Of a stretch of 64,000 bases of DNA, positions 18,628 through 26,688 are shown one piece after another. Numbering within the stretch: the stretch's first letter is position 1; the number at the start of each line of letters is the position of its first letter. Source of the DNA: Liberibacter crescens BT-1 (GTDB lineage: Bacteria; Pseudomonadota; Alphaproteobacteria; Rhizobiales; Rhizobiaceae); assembly GCF_000325745.1 (NCBI RefSeq), contig NC_019907.1, forward strand, positions 1,398,501 through 1,462,500, in the 5' to 3' direction. The position numbers and the translations under genes were made by a program. Under the pieces are notes generated by a model. The model saw only the letters and a list, made by a program, of their open reading frames with translations. It did no database searches and was not told the origin of the DNA.

Positions 18628-19116
18628 ATGATTATTTCACATTATCGTCACATAAAATTTCTTACATTCTGCGTGATATTTATTATTATTGATCAAACTA
18701 TTAAAATTATAGTTGATTCATCTATACCATTACATCAACCTATTTATGTTCTGCCGTTCTTTTCTCTATACCGTACATATAATACTGGCATTGCGTTCTC
18801 AATGCTTATGGATATGAAACCTTGGTTTATTATAAGTATGCGTATTATTATTATTTCTGGTGTTTTTTTGATATGGGAACAGACAAAAAGCAATCGCTTA
18901 CTAATAAACGTGGGCTATATGTTGATATCTACTGGAGCTATAAGCAATTTAGCAGATCAATTTTTATACGGTCATGTTATAGATTACATAATGATCCATA
19001 CTCAAACATGGTCTTTTGCTGTTTTCAACCTTGCCGATGCATATATTACTCTTGGTGCATGCAGCATAGCATTCGATGAGTTTCTTGCAATCTACAATAA
19101 AATGAATTCTTCTTAG
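18628..19116 (+). CDS. lspA: lipoprotein signal peptidase
   Basis: Type II signal peptidase, an inner-membrane aspartyl protease that matures lipoproteins. 162 residues, four membrane helices. Conserved blocks are IIIDQTIKIIVD, YNTGIAFS, and the two catalytic Asp regions GAISNLADQFLYGHVIDYI and FAVFNLADAYITLG. Last native gene before the foreign trp island. Confidence 0.94.
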   Translation: MIISHYRHIKFLTFCVIFIIIDQTIKIIVDSSIPLHQPIYVLPFFSLYRTYNTGIAFSMLMDMKPWFIISMRIIIISGVFLIWEQTKSNRLLINVGYMLISTGAISNLADQFLYGHVIDYIMIHTQTWSFAVFNLADAYITLGACSIAFDEFLAIYNKMNSS

Positions 19117-19188
19117 AAAAATACTAGACGAAATGCCTGTAATTTTAGAGAAGAAGATATTTTTCTTTGAAGAACTCTATCCTTTAGA

Positions 19189-19212
19189 ATAGAAAATTGT
19201 ATGAAACACATC
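19189..19212 (+). repeat. left copy of 24-bp direct repeat matching the mutS 5' end
   Basis: 23 of 24 bases equal the sequence at 26711-26734, which codes for residues 8-15 of MutS (RTLYETH). The left copy has a stop codon just upstream in the mutS frame and runs out after the 24 bases. Together the two copies bracket the entire trp island. Confidence 0.85.
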
Positions 19213-19232
19213 AATTTCGCTTTATTTTATAA

Positions 19233-19263
19233 CTTACCACCCCCACGATTTTTAGAAGTGCTG
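19233..19263 (+). repeat. left copy of about 30-bp direct repeat, probable IS end
   Basis: Matches 26260-26289 in the same orientation over about 30 bases with two or three differences (CTTACCACCC, ACGATTTTTAGA, GTGCTG). Read on the minus strand both copies contain a short C-terminal-like frame with LKIVG, so they are likely ends of the same insertion-sequence gene. Confidence 0.7.
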
Positions 19264-19331
19264 TTTTCTTTGCAAGCTCCTTGCGGATAACCGGCATTGA
19301 AAGTGTTAATGATAAATTGCGTTTGCGCCAA

Positions 19332-20138
19332 TCAGCTGCGGGTCGCGGACTTGAGTTCGCGCACAAATTGCGCCAGCTGTTCCAACATCACGGCCGGATT
19401 ATCCTCATTCTTTTCGATAATACGCACAATAGCCGATCCGGAAATAGCGCCGGCCGTGCCGGCCTGGAGCGCGGTACGGACCTGACCGGGTTCGGAGATG
19501 CCAAATCCCTGTAATGTTGGTGCGGCATGGTACTCCTTCAGGGTATCGATCAGATGCTTGAGCGGGGTGTTTGCGCGTTTCTCGCTACCAGTAACGCCGG
19601 CGCGCGCGAGCAGATAGGTATATCCCCGGCCGTGTGAGGCGATTTCGCGCAGCAAAGCATCATCAGCGTTGGGCGGGCAGATGAAAATAGGAGCCACGTT
19701 ATGGCGCAGGGCGGCCTGGCGAAACGGCAGACTTTCTTGCAGCGGCACATCCGCCACCAGCACCGAGTCGACGCCAACCTCGGCGCAGTGGGCATAAAAG
19801 GCATCTATCCCCTCGTTGTAGACCAGATTGGCATACATCAACAGACCAATCGGTATGGCGGGATACTTTTGGCGAATCGTTGCCAGCATTTCAAAACAGT
19901 GCGCCGGCGTAACGCCGGAGGAAAACGCACGCAGATTGGCGTTCTGGATGGTGGGGCCGTCGGCCAGCGGGTCGGAGAAAGGGATGCCCAGCTCCAGTGC
20001 ATCGGCGCCGGCGTCAATGAGCGTATCGATAATGCGTAGCGAGAGGGTGGGCTTGGGATCGCCAAGCGTCACAAAAGGTACAAATGCGCCTTCATGGCGC
20101 GCCGCCAGCTGGCTGAATAATTGCTGATAGCGTTCCAT
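19332..20138 (-). CDS. trpA: tryptophan synthase alpha subunit (enterobacterial type)
   Basis: Converts indole-3-glycerol phosphate to indole for the beta subunit. 268 residues, full length, closely resembling enteric TrpA from [11 protein letters not shown] to KSATRS. The catalytic Glu ([10 protein letters not shown]) and Asp ([10 protein letters not shown]) are present, as are the phosphate-binding GFGISEP and GAISGSAIV. The ATG overlaps the trpB stop by one base (TAATG). GC content is far above the flanking genome. It looks intact, unlike its partner trpB. Confidence 0.97.
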   Translation of the reverse strand: MERYQQLFSQLAARHEGAFVPFVTLGDPKPTLSLRIIDTLIDAGADALELGIPFSDPLADGPTIQNANLRAFSSGVTPAHCFEMLATIRQKYPAIPIGLLMYANLVYNEGIDAFYAHCAEVGVDSVLVADVPLQESLPFRQAALRHNVAPIFICPPNADDALLREIASHGRGYTYLLARAGVTGSEKRANTPLKHLIDTLKEYHAAPTLQGFGISEPGQVRTALQAGTAGAISGSAIVRIIEKNEDNPAVMLEQLAQFVRELKSATRS

Positions 20139-21328
20139 TAAATGTCTCCTCGCGCCTTCAGAATATCATGAACGGTGAAAATATCTTTATCGCCGCGGCC
20201 GGACAGGTTGACTACCAGGATCTGCTCCTTCTCCGGTTCCGCTTGTATCATTCTCAGCGCGTGGGCCAGCGCGTGGGACGATTCCAGCGCCGGAATAATT
20301 CCCTCATGACGGGAAAGGCGACGGAAGGCATCCAGGGCTTCTTCGTCGGTAACCGATACGTACTCCGCCCGGCCTATGCTATCAAGGTAGGCGTGCTGCG
20401 GACCCACCGAGGGGAAATCCAGGCAGGCCGATATGGAGTAGGATTCCTCAATTTGCCCTTCGGCGGATTGCATCATCGGCGACTTCATGCCGAAATAGAT
20501 GCCGGTGCGGCCATGTTTCAACGACGCCCCATGCTTTCCGGTTTCGATACCCAAGCCGCCCGGCTCTACGCCTATCAGTCGAACTGCCTGTTCATCAATG
20601 AAATCGGCGAACATGCCGATGGCGTTGGAGCCGCCGCCGACGCAGGCGATAACCGCATCCGGCAGGCGCTGCTCGTGCTCGTACAACTGCGCGCGCGTTT
20701 CCTCGCCGATCATACGCTGGAATTCGCGCACGATGGTCGGGAACGGATGCGGGCCGGCAGCGGTGCCGAGCATGTAGTGAGCGTGTTCATAACTATCGGA
20801 CCAGTCGCGTAACACTTAGTTGCAGGCGTCTTTTAAGGTTGAGGAGCCACTGTGCACCGGAATGACCTCGGCGCCCATCAACCGCATGCGAAAAACATTG
20901 AGCGACTGGCGTTCGATGTCTTTAGCGCCCATATAAATACGGCATTTCAGCCCCAGCAATGTGGAGGACAGGGCGGAAGCCACGCCGTGCTGACCGGCAC
21001 CGGTTTCGGCGATGATTTCAGTTTTGCCCATCCGTTTGGCCAGCAGCACCTGCCCCAGCACTTGATTAGTTTTATGGGCACCGCCGTGCAGCAGGTCTTC
21101 ACGTTTGAGATAAAGTTTGGTCTGAGTGCCCGCGGTCAGGTTGCGGCACAGCGTGAGCGGGGTCGGCCGGCCGGCGTAGTTTGTCAGCAAATCTATGAAT
21201 TCGGCCTGAAACACCGGATCGCTCTGGGTGCTGACGAACGCGTCTTCCAGCTGAATCAGCGCAGGCATCAGGATTTGCGGCACATACATGCCGCCAAACT
21301 CGCCAAAATAGGGATTAAGTCGTGTCAT
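20138..21328 (-). pseudogene. trpB: tryptophan synthase beta subunit, interrupted by an in-frame TAA
   Basis: Would condense indole with serine using PLP. The first part (21328-20819) holds the PLP lysine in [12 protein letters not shown] and runs to [12 protein letters not shown] follows at 20818-20816 where enteric TrpB has Glu (ACNEALRDW). The same frame resumes at once with GTG (codon 20815-20813), [15 protein letters not shown], then [12 protein letters not shown] and the rest of the protein. No frameshift is present. Readthrough or restart at the GTG would be needed for two-piece expression. Most likely a recent pseudogene. Confidence 0.93.
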
Positions 21329-21361
21329 GCTTGATTATCTCTCACGGTGTCAGGCTGAAGG

Positions 21362-22720
21362 TTAATAGGCGCGTAGCGTCTGAAATACCGTAGCCAGTTT
21401 ATGATGATCTTTAATACCCGGCGCGCTTTCCACACCGGAGTTGAAGTCCAGTCCAGAACAACCAATATGGGCTGCCGCTAAGCAGTTGTCCGCCGCCAGG
21501 CCGCCCGCCAGTATGACGTTATCCAACGTGGCTCCGTTTAACAGCGACCAGTTGAAAGGTTTGCCGCTGCCGCTGCCGTTGTCCAGAACGTAGCGATCGA
21601 CCTGGGTCAGATCGCGCGGAAGAAGGGCCTGGCACATATCCAGCGCCTTCCAGATGCGGCACTCGAGCGGCAGGGCATGGCGCAGCGCATCGATATAGCT
21701 CTGATCTTCGTCACCGTGCAGTTGGACTGCCGCCAGCGATAGCACGCTGGCGGCCGCAGCGACGTCTTCTACCGGCGCATCGCAAAACACGCCAACATAG
21801 AGCAGCGCAGCGCCGGCCATCACGGTGCGGGCGGTGTCGATATCCACACACCGCGGGGAGCCGGGGACAAAAATCAGCCCACCGTAAATCGCGCCCGCTT
21901 CCAGAGCAGCGCGCGCATCGACGGCGCGGGTAAGTCCGCACACTTTGTTTTCACCCAGCAGGACCCGACGCACCGCTATCGTCAGATCGGGTTCAGACAT
22001 TAGCGCGCTGCCAATCAGGAAGCCGTTGGCGTAGTGGTTGAGCTCGCGCAGTTGGCGATAGCTTTTAATACCGGATTCGCTGATGACCGTCACGTCCGCC
22101 GGCAGCCGCGGACCGAGCGTGCGGGTGCGGTTCAAATCAATCGACAAATCGCACAGGTCGCGGTTGTTGATGCCCACGATTTTCGCGCCCAGCGCAATGG
22201 CGCGCTCGCGCTCTTCATCGCTGATGATTTCGGTCAACACGCCCATATTCAGGCTGTGGGCCACCGCCGCCAACGCGCGGTAGGTATCGTCGTCGAGGAT
22301 GGACAACATCAGTAGAACAGCGTCTGCCTGGTGTAGGCGCGCGAAGTAAATCTGCCAGGGGTTGAAAATAAAATCTTTGCATAATACCGGCTGGCTCACC
22401 GAGCGGCTCACTTCGGGCAGATAATCAAAGCTGCCTTGAAAATATTTCTCGTCGGTCAGTACCGCAATCGCGGAAGCATAATGCCTGTAAACGCCCGCGA
22501 TGGCGACCGGGTCGAAATCGTCGCGAATAAATCCTTGGTACGGCGATGCCTTTTTGCATTCCAGTATAAATGCCGTGCGGGTACCGGACACCGCATGATA
22601 AAAACTTCGTGTGCTGGGCTGCAGCTGATGGCGGAAACTGTCCAACGGCTTCAGCCGTTGGTACTCGGAAACCCATTCATATTTATCTGCGACGATTTTC
22701 GCAAGTACAGTGTCCTGCAT
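21362..22720 (-). CDS. trpC: bifunctional indole-3-glycerol phosphate synthase/phosphoribosylanthranilate isomerase
   Basis: 452 residues, the enterobacterial TrpC-TrpF fusion. N-terminal IGPS domain (about 1-255): ILECKKASP, VLCKDFIFNPWQIY, GINNRDLCDLSIDL, VISESGIKSYRQ. C-terminal PRAI domain (about 256-452): catalytic Cys in NKVCGLTR, LAAVQLHGDE, GLDFNSGVESAPGIKDHHK. One change in the IGPS domain: the segment usually ASPSKG reads ASPYQG. The fusion itself points to a gammaproteobacterial donor. Confidence 0.96.
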   Translation of the reverse strand: MQDTVLAKIVADKYEWVSEYQRLKPLDSFRHQLQPSTRSFYHAVSGTRTAFILECKKASPYQGFIRDDFDPVAIAGVYRHYASAIAVLTDEKYFQGSFDYLPEVSRSVSQPVLCKDFIFNPWQIYFARLHQADAVLLMLSILDDDTYRALAAVAHSLNMGVLTEIISDEERERAIALGAKIVGINNRDLCDLSIDLNRTRTLGPRLPADVTVISESGIKSYRQLRELNHYANGFLIGSALMSEPDLTIAVRRVLLGENKVCGLTRAVDARAALEAGAIYGGLIFVPGSPRCVDIDTARTVMAGAALLYVGVFCDAPVEDVAAAASVLSLAAVQLHGDEDQSYIDALRHALPLECRIWKALDMCQALLPRDLTQVDRYVLDNGSGSGKPFNWSLLNGATLDNVILAGGLAADNCLAAAHIGCSGLDFNSGVESAPGIKDHHKLATVFQTLRAY

Positions 22721-22727
22721 GACTTTC

Positions 22728-23726
22728 TTATCCTCTTGTTACCAGTGCCATCACGCGCTCATAGGGAGCACCGCTGTGAATTTCCTCCAGCGCCCGATGG
22801 GTGTTGTCACGGAGATTTTCCTGTCCGAACAATTTGAGCAGCAGAGCCACGTTGGCAGCGACAACGGATTTATGCGCGTGTTCACCTTTACCTTGTAACA
22901 AACGCGCCAAAATGTCACGGTTTTCTTCCGGCGATCCCCCCCGAAGCGCCTCTGCTGGCTGAGCCGACAGGCCGAAATCCGCCGCGTTCAGGGTATAGTT
23001 CTCAATCTTCCCCTCGCGCAGCTCTGCCACGTGCGTCGGCGCATGCAAGGCGACTTCATCCATGCCGCCGCTGTGTACCACCGCGACGCGTTGATAGCCC
23101 AACACGCACATCGTCTCGGCAATTGGCAGCACGAGTTTCGGGCTGTAGACGCCAATCAGCGCCAACGGCGGTCGGGCAGGATTGATTAGCGGACCCAGTA
23201 CATTAAACAGGGTACGGGTTTTCAACAGTTTCCGCACCAGCATCGCGTGGCGAAAGCCGGAATGGTAATGCGGGGCGAACAGGAAGCAGATGCCCAGTTC
23301 ATCCAACGCCTGGCGCGACAGTTCAGCCGGCATATCCAGCCGGACACCGAACGCCGACAGCAGGTCCGAAGAGCCTGAGCGGCTTGAAACGTTGTGGTTG
23401 ACGTGTTTGGCCACCCGGGCGCTGCAGCCGGCGGCGACGATAGCGTTGGCAGTAGAAATGTTGATGCTATTGCTGCCGTCGCCGCCGATACCGACGATAT
23501 CAGCAAAAGCATAATCAGGACGCGGAAACGGTCTGGCGTCGGCCAATAGCGCGCTGGCAGCACCGGCGATTTCCTCGGGGTATTCGCCGCGCACCTTCAT
23601 GCTGATAAGCACGGCCGCCAGCTGTTCTGGAGCCAGTTGCCCCTGAATGATGGCCCCGAACAGCTGCTGGCTTTGTTCACGGCTGATACGCCCGCCCTGA
23701 TAGAGATGTTCCAGCATCGCTTGCAT
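22728..23726 (-). CDS. trpD: anthranilate phosphoribosyltransferase with altered motifs
   Basis: Transfers phosphoribose from PRPP to anthranilate. 332 residues, separate from TrpG as in Serratia/Yersinia-type enterics and unlike the TrpGD fusion of E. coli. Length and frame are intact. The PRPP-binding GTGGD motif reads GIGGD (ATC for ACC) and the conserved KHGNR reads KHVNH, changing residues normally invariant for substrate binding. DNA-level changes look like single substitutions. The product may be inactive. Confidence 0.93.
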   Translation of the reverse strand: MQAMLEHLYQGGRISREQSQQLFGAIIQGQLAPEQLAAVLISMKVRGEYPEEIAGAASALLADARPFPRPDYAFADIVGIGGDGSNSINISTANAIVAAGCSARVAKHVNHNVSSRSGSSDLLSAFGVRLDMPAELSRQALDELGICFLFAPHYHSGFRHAMLVRKLLKTRTLFNVLGPLINPARPPLALIGVYSPKLVLPIAETMCVLGYQRVAVVHSGGMDEVALHAPTHVAELREGKIENYTLNAADFGLSAQPAEALRGGSPEENRDILARLLQGKGEHAHKSVVAANVALLLKLFGQENLRDNTHRALEEIHSGAPYERVMALVTRG

Positions 23727-23742
23727 GAAAAAGTCCTTCTGA

Positions 23743-24321
23743 TTACGCCAGTGCCCAGGCGAGCGTCTGGTTTAACAAATGTGCTCCCTTAGTGGTTAAA
23801 ATGGATTCAGGGTGGAACTGAAAGCCGCAGATCCGATCGGCATCATTGCGTACCGCCATCACCATGTCGTTAAAGTGGGCGTTGACCGTGAGCGTTGCCG
23901 GCACTTGACTCCCGACCAGAGAATGATAGCGCGCCACCGGCAGCGGGTTCGGCAGGCCGGCGAACATGCCCTGGTTATCGTGGCGGATGGGCGAGGCCTT
24001 ACCGTGCAAAATCTCACCCGCCTGACCGACGTGGCCGCCGTAAGCTTCCACAATCGCCTGATGGCCCAGGCAAATGCCGATGATGGGTAACCGGCCGCGC
24101 AGCGTCGTGAGCAATGCCGGCATGCAGCCTGCCTGGGCCGGCACACCGGGACCTGGCGAGAGCATCAGGATCGGGTTTTCCATTTCGGACAGCACCCGCG
24201 TGATGAGCGCAGCCGGTAGCCGGTTGCGGTAAATCACTACCCGGTGACCATTGGCACGCAGCTGATCCACCAGGTTATAGGTAAACGAGTCGATATTATC
24301 GAGTAACAGGATGTCGGCCAT
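23743..24321 (-). CDS. trpG: anthranilate synthase component II, glutamine amidotransferase
   Basis: Supplies ammonia from glutamine to TrpE. 192 residues, a stand-alone class I amidotransferase. The catalytic triad is visible: Cys in GICLGHQ, and His/Glu in [11 protein letters not shown]; the oxyanion segment LSPGPGVP is intact. Its start overlaps the trpE stop (TGATG), giving translational coupling, as usual for trpE-trpG. No damage seen. Confidence 0.96.
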   Translation of the reverse strand: MADILLLDNIDSFTYNLVDQLRANGHRVVIYRNRLPAALITRVLSEMENPILMLSPGPGVPAQAGCMPALLTTLRGRLPIIGICLGHQAIVEAYGGHVGQAGEILHGKASPIRHDNQGMFAGLPNPLPVARYHSLVGSQVPATLTVNAHFNDMVMAVRNDADRICGFQFHPESILTTKGAHLLNQTLAWALA

Positions 24322-25883
24322 CAGAACAGCTCCTTTGCTTCGTGGGCGGTAGCAATGGCGCGCAAAACGGCACGCGCTTTGTTGCGGCTTTCGTCGGCTT
24401 CTTCCTGTGGAACGGAATCCAGTACCACACCTCCGCCGGCCTGCACCGTGGCGATGCCATCTTCGACGTAGGCGGAACGGATAACAATGCAGGTATCAAG
24501 CGCGCCGGCGGCGGTAAAATAGCCAATCGCACCGCCGTAGCTGCCGCGGCGTTCGCCTTCTGCCTCGGCGATAAGCTGCATGGCGCGGACTTTCGGAACC
24601 CCACTCAAGGTGCCCATATTCATACAAGCGCGGTAGGCGTGCAGTACGTCAAGATCGGCGCGCAGCTGGCCAACAACCCGCGATACTAAATGCATCACGA
24701 AGGAGTAACGATCAACTTTGGTCAGATCGGCTACATAACGGGTGCCCGGCTCGCAAATACGCGCTAGATCGTTGCGCGCCAAATCCACCAGCATTAAGTG
24801 TTCGGCCAGTTCTTTATGATCGGCGCGCATTTCCAGTTCAATGCGGCTGTCGAGATCGGCATCCAATGTGCCGTCGGCGCGCCGTCCGCGCGGCCGAGTG
24901 CCGGCGATGGGGTAGATTTCAATCTGTCTGGTATCAGGGGCGTATTTCAGCGAGCTTTCCGGCGAAGCGCCAAACAGGGTGAACTCATTATCCTGCATAA
25001 AAAACATATACGGGCTGGGATTGCTTTTCTTCAACGTATGGTAGGCGGCGAGCACCGAAGGACAGGGGAGTGAGAAGCGCCGGGAAGGCACGACCTGGAA
25101 ACTTTCCCCTTCGCGGATCGCCTGCTGCATCCGGCGCACGACCTGGCCGTACTCTTCGTCGCTCTGGCTGCAGGTCAATGTCATGGTGTCGATAACCTGA
25201 TGCGGAATGGGCTCCGGCGCTTGGGTGAGCTGATATTGCAACTGCTCAAGGCGGTGCTGCAACCGCTGCTTCTCCGACGGACTGTGGCTGAACAAGCTGC
25301 ATTGCAGTTCGCAGGTTTGTTGCTGATGATCAAGGATCAACAGCGTTTCCGCCAGATAGAAGCAGTAATCGGGGCAGTGCTGTCCTGGACGCAGCGGCGG
25401 CAGAGATTCAAAGCCTGCAACAAGATCATAGGCGAACAGTCCGCCGACAAACATCGCTTTCGGCGCGTCCGGCGGCTGACCGACCAGTGTCAAAAGCAGG
25501 CGCAGACAATCGAATACCGACAGCGAGCGCAGGCGGGCATCCTCATCCACGTCTTGTACCGACGGCGGAAAGGTTAATTCACGGCCGTAGGGATGGGCGA
25601 CGATCGTGACCTCTTCGGGTAAGGCGGCATCCAATAGCAGCAACAGCGCAGCGCCGTTGGCGCTCAGCGCCTGTAGCGTGACAGTCTGGCCAAGGGCGGT
25701 GATACGCAGCGCGCTATCCACCACCATCATGCTTTCCAGATCATGCTTCTTATCGATCTCGGCCAATTCCAGCAATAGCGTCGCGGGCCGCGGGCCGCAT
25801 AACTGATTGAACATGACCGTCGAGTCGGGGCGGTAAGGGGCCTGCGCGTGCAGCAATTCTATCTGGTACTGACTGGTTGGCAT
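24321..25883 (-). CDS. trpE: anthranilate synthase component I, probably feedback-insensitive
   Basis: Makes anthranilate from chorismate. 520 residues, intact, closely matching enteric TrpE throughout ([61 protein letters not shown]). At residue 40 the conserved LLES motif of the tryptophan-binding site reads LLEL: Ser40 is Leu, codon TTG, one transition from TCG. In Salmonella and E. coli changes at Ser40 are known to remove Trp inhibition. First gene of the operon; ribosome site AGGA 8 bases before ATG. Start confirmed by alignment with enteric TrpE. Confidence 0.96.
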   Translation of the reverse strand: MPTSQYQIELLHAQAPYRPDSTVMFNQLCGPRPATLLLELAEIDKKHDLESMMVVDSALRITALGQTVTLQALSANGAALLLLLDAALPEEVTIVAHPYGRELTFPPSVQDVDEDARLRSLSVFDCLRLLLTLVGQPPDAPKAMFVGGLFAYDLVAGFESLPPLRPGQHCPDYCFYLAETLLILDHQQQTCELQCSLFSHSPSEKQRLQHRLEQLQYQLTQAPEPIPHQVIDTMTLTCSQSDEEYGQVVRRMQQAIREGESFQVVPSRRFSLPCPSVLAAYHTLKKSNPSPYMFFMQDNEFTLFGASPESSLKYAPDTRQIEIYPIAGTRPRGRRADGTLDADLDSRIELEMRADHKELAEHLMLVDLARNDLARICEPGTRYVADLTKVDRYSFVMHLVSRVVGQLRADLDVLHAYRACMNMGTLSGVPKVRAMQLIAEAEGERRGSYGGAIGYFTAAGALDTCIVIRSAYVEDGIATVQAGGGVVLDSVPQEEADESRNKARAVLRAIATAHEAKELF

Positions 25884-25919
25884 TATCTGTTTTCCTGATT
25901 GTCGCCTATAAAAAAACTG

Positions 25920-25967
25920 CTAAAGGGAGGTGCGCCACCGGCGAAGCATTACGGTTGGAAAGGTCAT
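25920..25967 (-). pseudogene. trpL: decayed trp leader peptide and attenuator
   Basis: A 15-codon frame ATG...TAG ends in RRWRTSL, matching the E. coli leader ending GWWRTS; the first of the two tandem Trp codons is CGG (Arg). Directly after the stop comes CAG and a seven-T run, then the trpE ribosome site. Only 36 bases separate leader and trpE, too few for the 2:3 and 3:4 attenuator hairpins. The control region appears deleted down to its T-tract. Confidence 0.7.
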
Positions 25968-26005
25968 CATTTTGCGCGTCTCAAAGGTCGTTGTTGAACA
26001 TCGTT

Positions 26006-26034
26006 CTAGTACTACTTAAGAGATAAAAAGTCAA
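26006..26034 (-). promoter_or_regulatory. trp operon promoter with partial TrpR operator
   Basis: Minus-strand -35 TTGACT (26034-26029) and -10 TACTAG (26011-26006) separated by 17 bases, the same geometry as the E. coli trp promoter. The sequence around the -10 keeps a GTACTAG half of the TrpR operator but the other half has diverged. Whether TrpR control exists depends on a host trpR, which is not in this window. Confidence 0.65.
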
Positions 26035-26092
26035 CCATAATGAATGAACTCATGAAAATAAATCCACTAGTTGAATTCAGCTCACCGTTATC

Positions 26093-26257
26093 ATGCCCTT
26101 GACGGCACAATCGATGACGACAGCCTTACGCGTTATTTATGACCTGCATAGCCATACCACCGCTTCCGATGGCCTGCTCTCGCCGCGGGAAAACTGGTGG
26201 TGCGCGTCCATTGGCGTGGCCACCAACGTAGCCAATGTCTTTAAAAATATCTGTCGC
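26093..26257 (+). pseudogene. yciV: fragment of yciV/rnm (PHP-domain nuclease)
   Basis: The first 30 or so codons encode VIYDLHSHTTASDGLLSPRE, the metal-binding N-terminus of the PHP-domain protein YciV/Rnm (TrpH), which in enterobacteria lies just upstream of and divergent from trpE. After this the frame is disturbed (a one-base shift would give LVVR) and the gene is cut off at the insertion-sequence repeat. It shows that the island was taken as a block with its native neighbour. Confidence 0.75.
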
Positions 26258-26259
26258 GG

Positions 26260-26289
26260 CTTACCACCCAACGATTTTTAGAGGTGCTG
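26260..26289 (+). repeat. right copy of about 30-bp direct repeat, probable IS end
   Basis: Partner of 19233-19263, same orientation. On the minus strand it reads CGLKPAPLKIVGW followed by a stop, a plausible transposase C-terminus. It truncates the yciV fragment. Confidence 0.7.
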
Positions 26290-26600
26290 GTTTCAGGCCG
26301 CACTGAGCACATCGGATGAGACGTCGTAATTCGCCACCGTCTTAGAGCGACCATTCCGATAGTACGATCATCTCCCGGTGACGTTTGATCAAGGCTAACA
26401 ACGATGGTCTGCCCGTGCCTACACACGGCGGCCAACAAGCGAGAAGCCAATTCCATCGTGTTGCAACTGCGTGTGTCGATAAGAGTTGCGATCATAATAG
26501 CCAGCTTCTCTCGCAAACTCTTGTTCATATGGGGAAAAAGCTCAGACAAGTCACTAACGAGAGATCCTGCCAAATGCTCTACACCGCCCATACCTACCAC
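26282..26600 (-). mobile_element. remnant of an IS4-like transposase gene
   Basis: The minus-strand frame from 26600 begins MVGMGGVEHLAGSLVSDLSE, continues LFPHMNKSLREKLAIMIATL and TRSCNTMELASRLL, typical of the N-terminus of IS4-superfamily transposases, then jumps to TIVVSLDQTS, the first catalytic-Asp region, and stops making sense after about 80 residues. Most of the gene, including the other DDE residues, is missing. Base composition is intermediate between host and trp genes. The element is dead and probably helped to bring in or rearrange the island. Confidence 0.7.
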
Positions 26601-26688
26601 ATAAATATAATAAAATCATTAAATTAAAAATCTATTATTAAAATCATGGGGTTGCAAGATTTTATAAAAAACTTTTTTATATCAATAT

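Noticed and set aside
19281..25806. Many long open frames on the plus strand and in other frames across the trp genes
   Set aside because: High GC makes stop codons rare; none has family similarity or a ribosome site, and all lie over well conserved trp genes.
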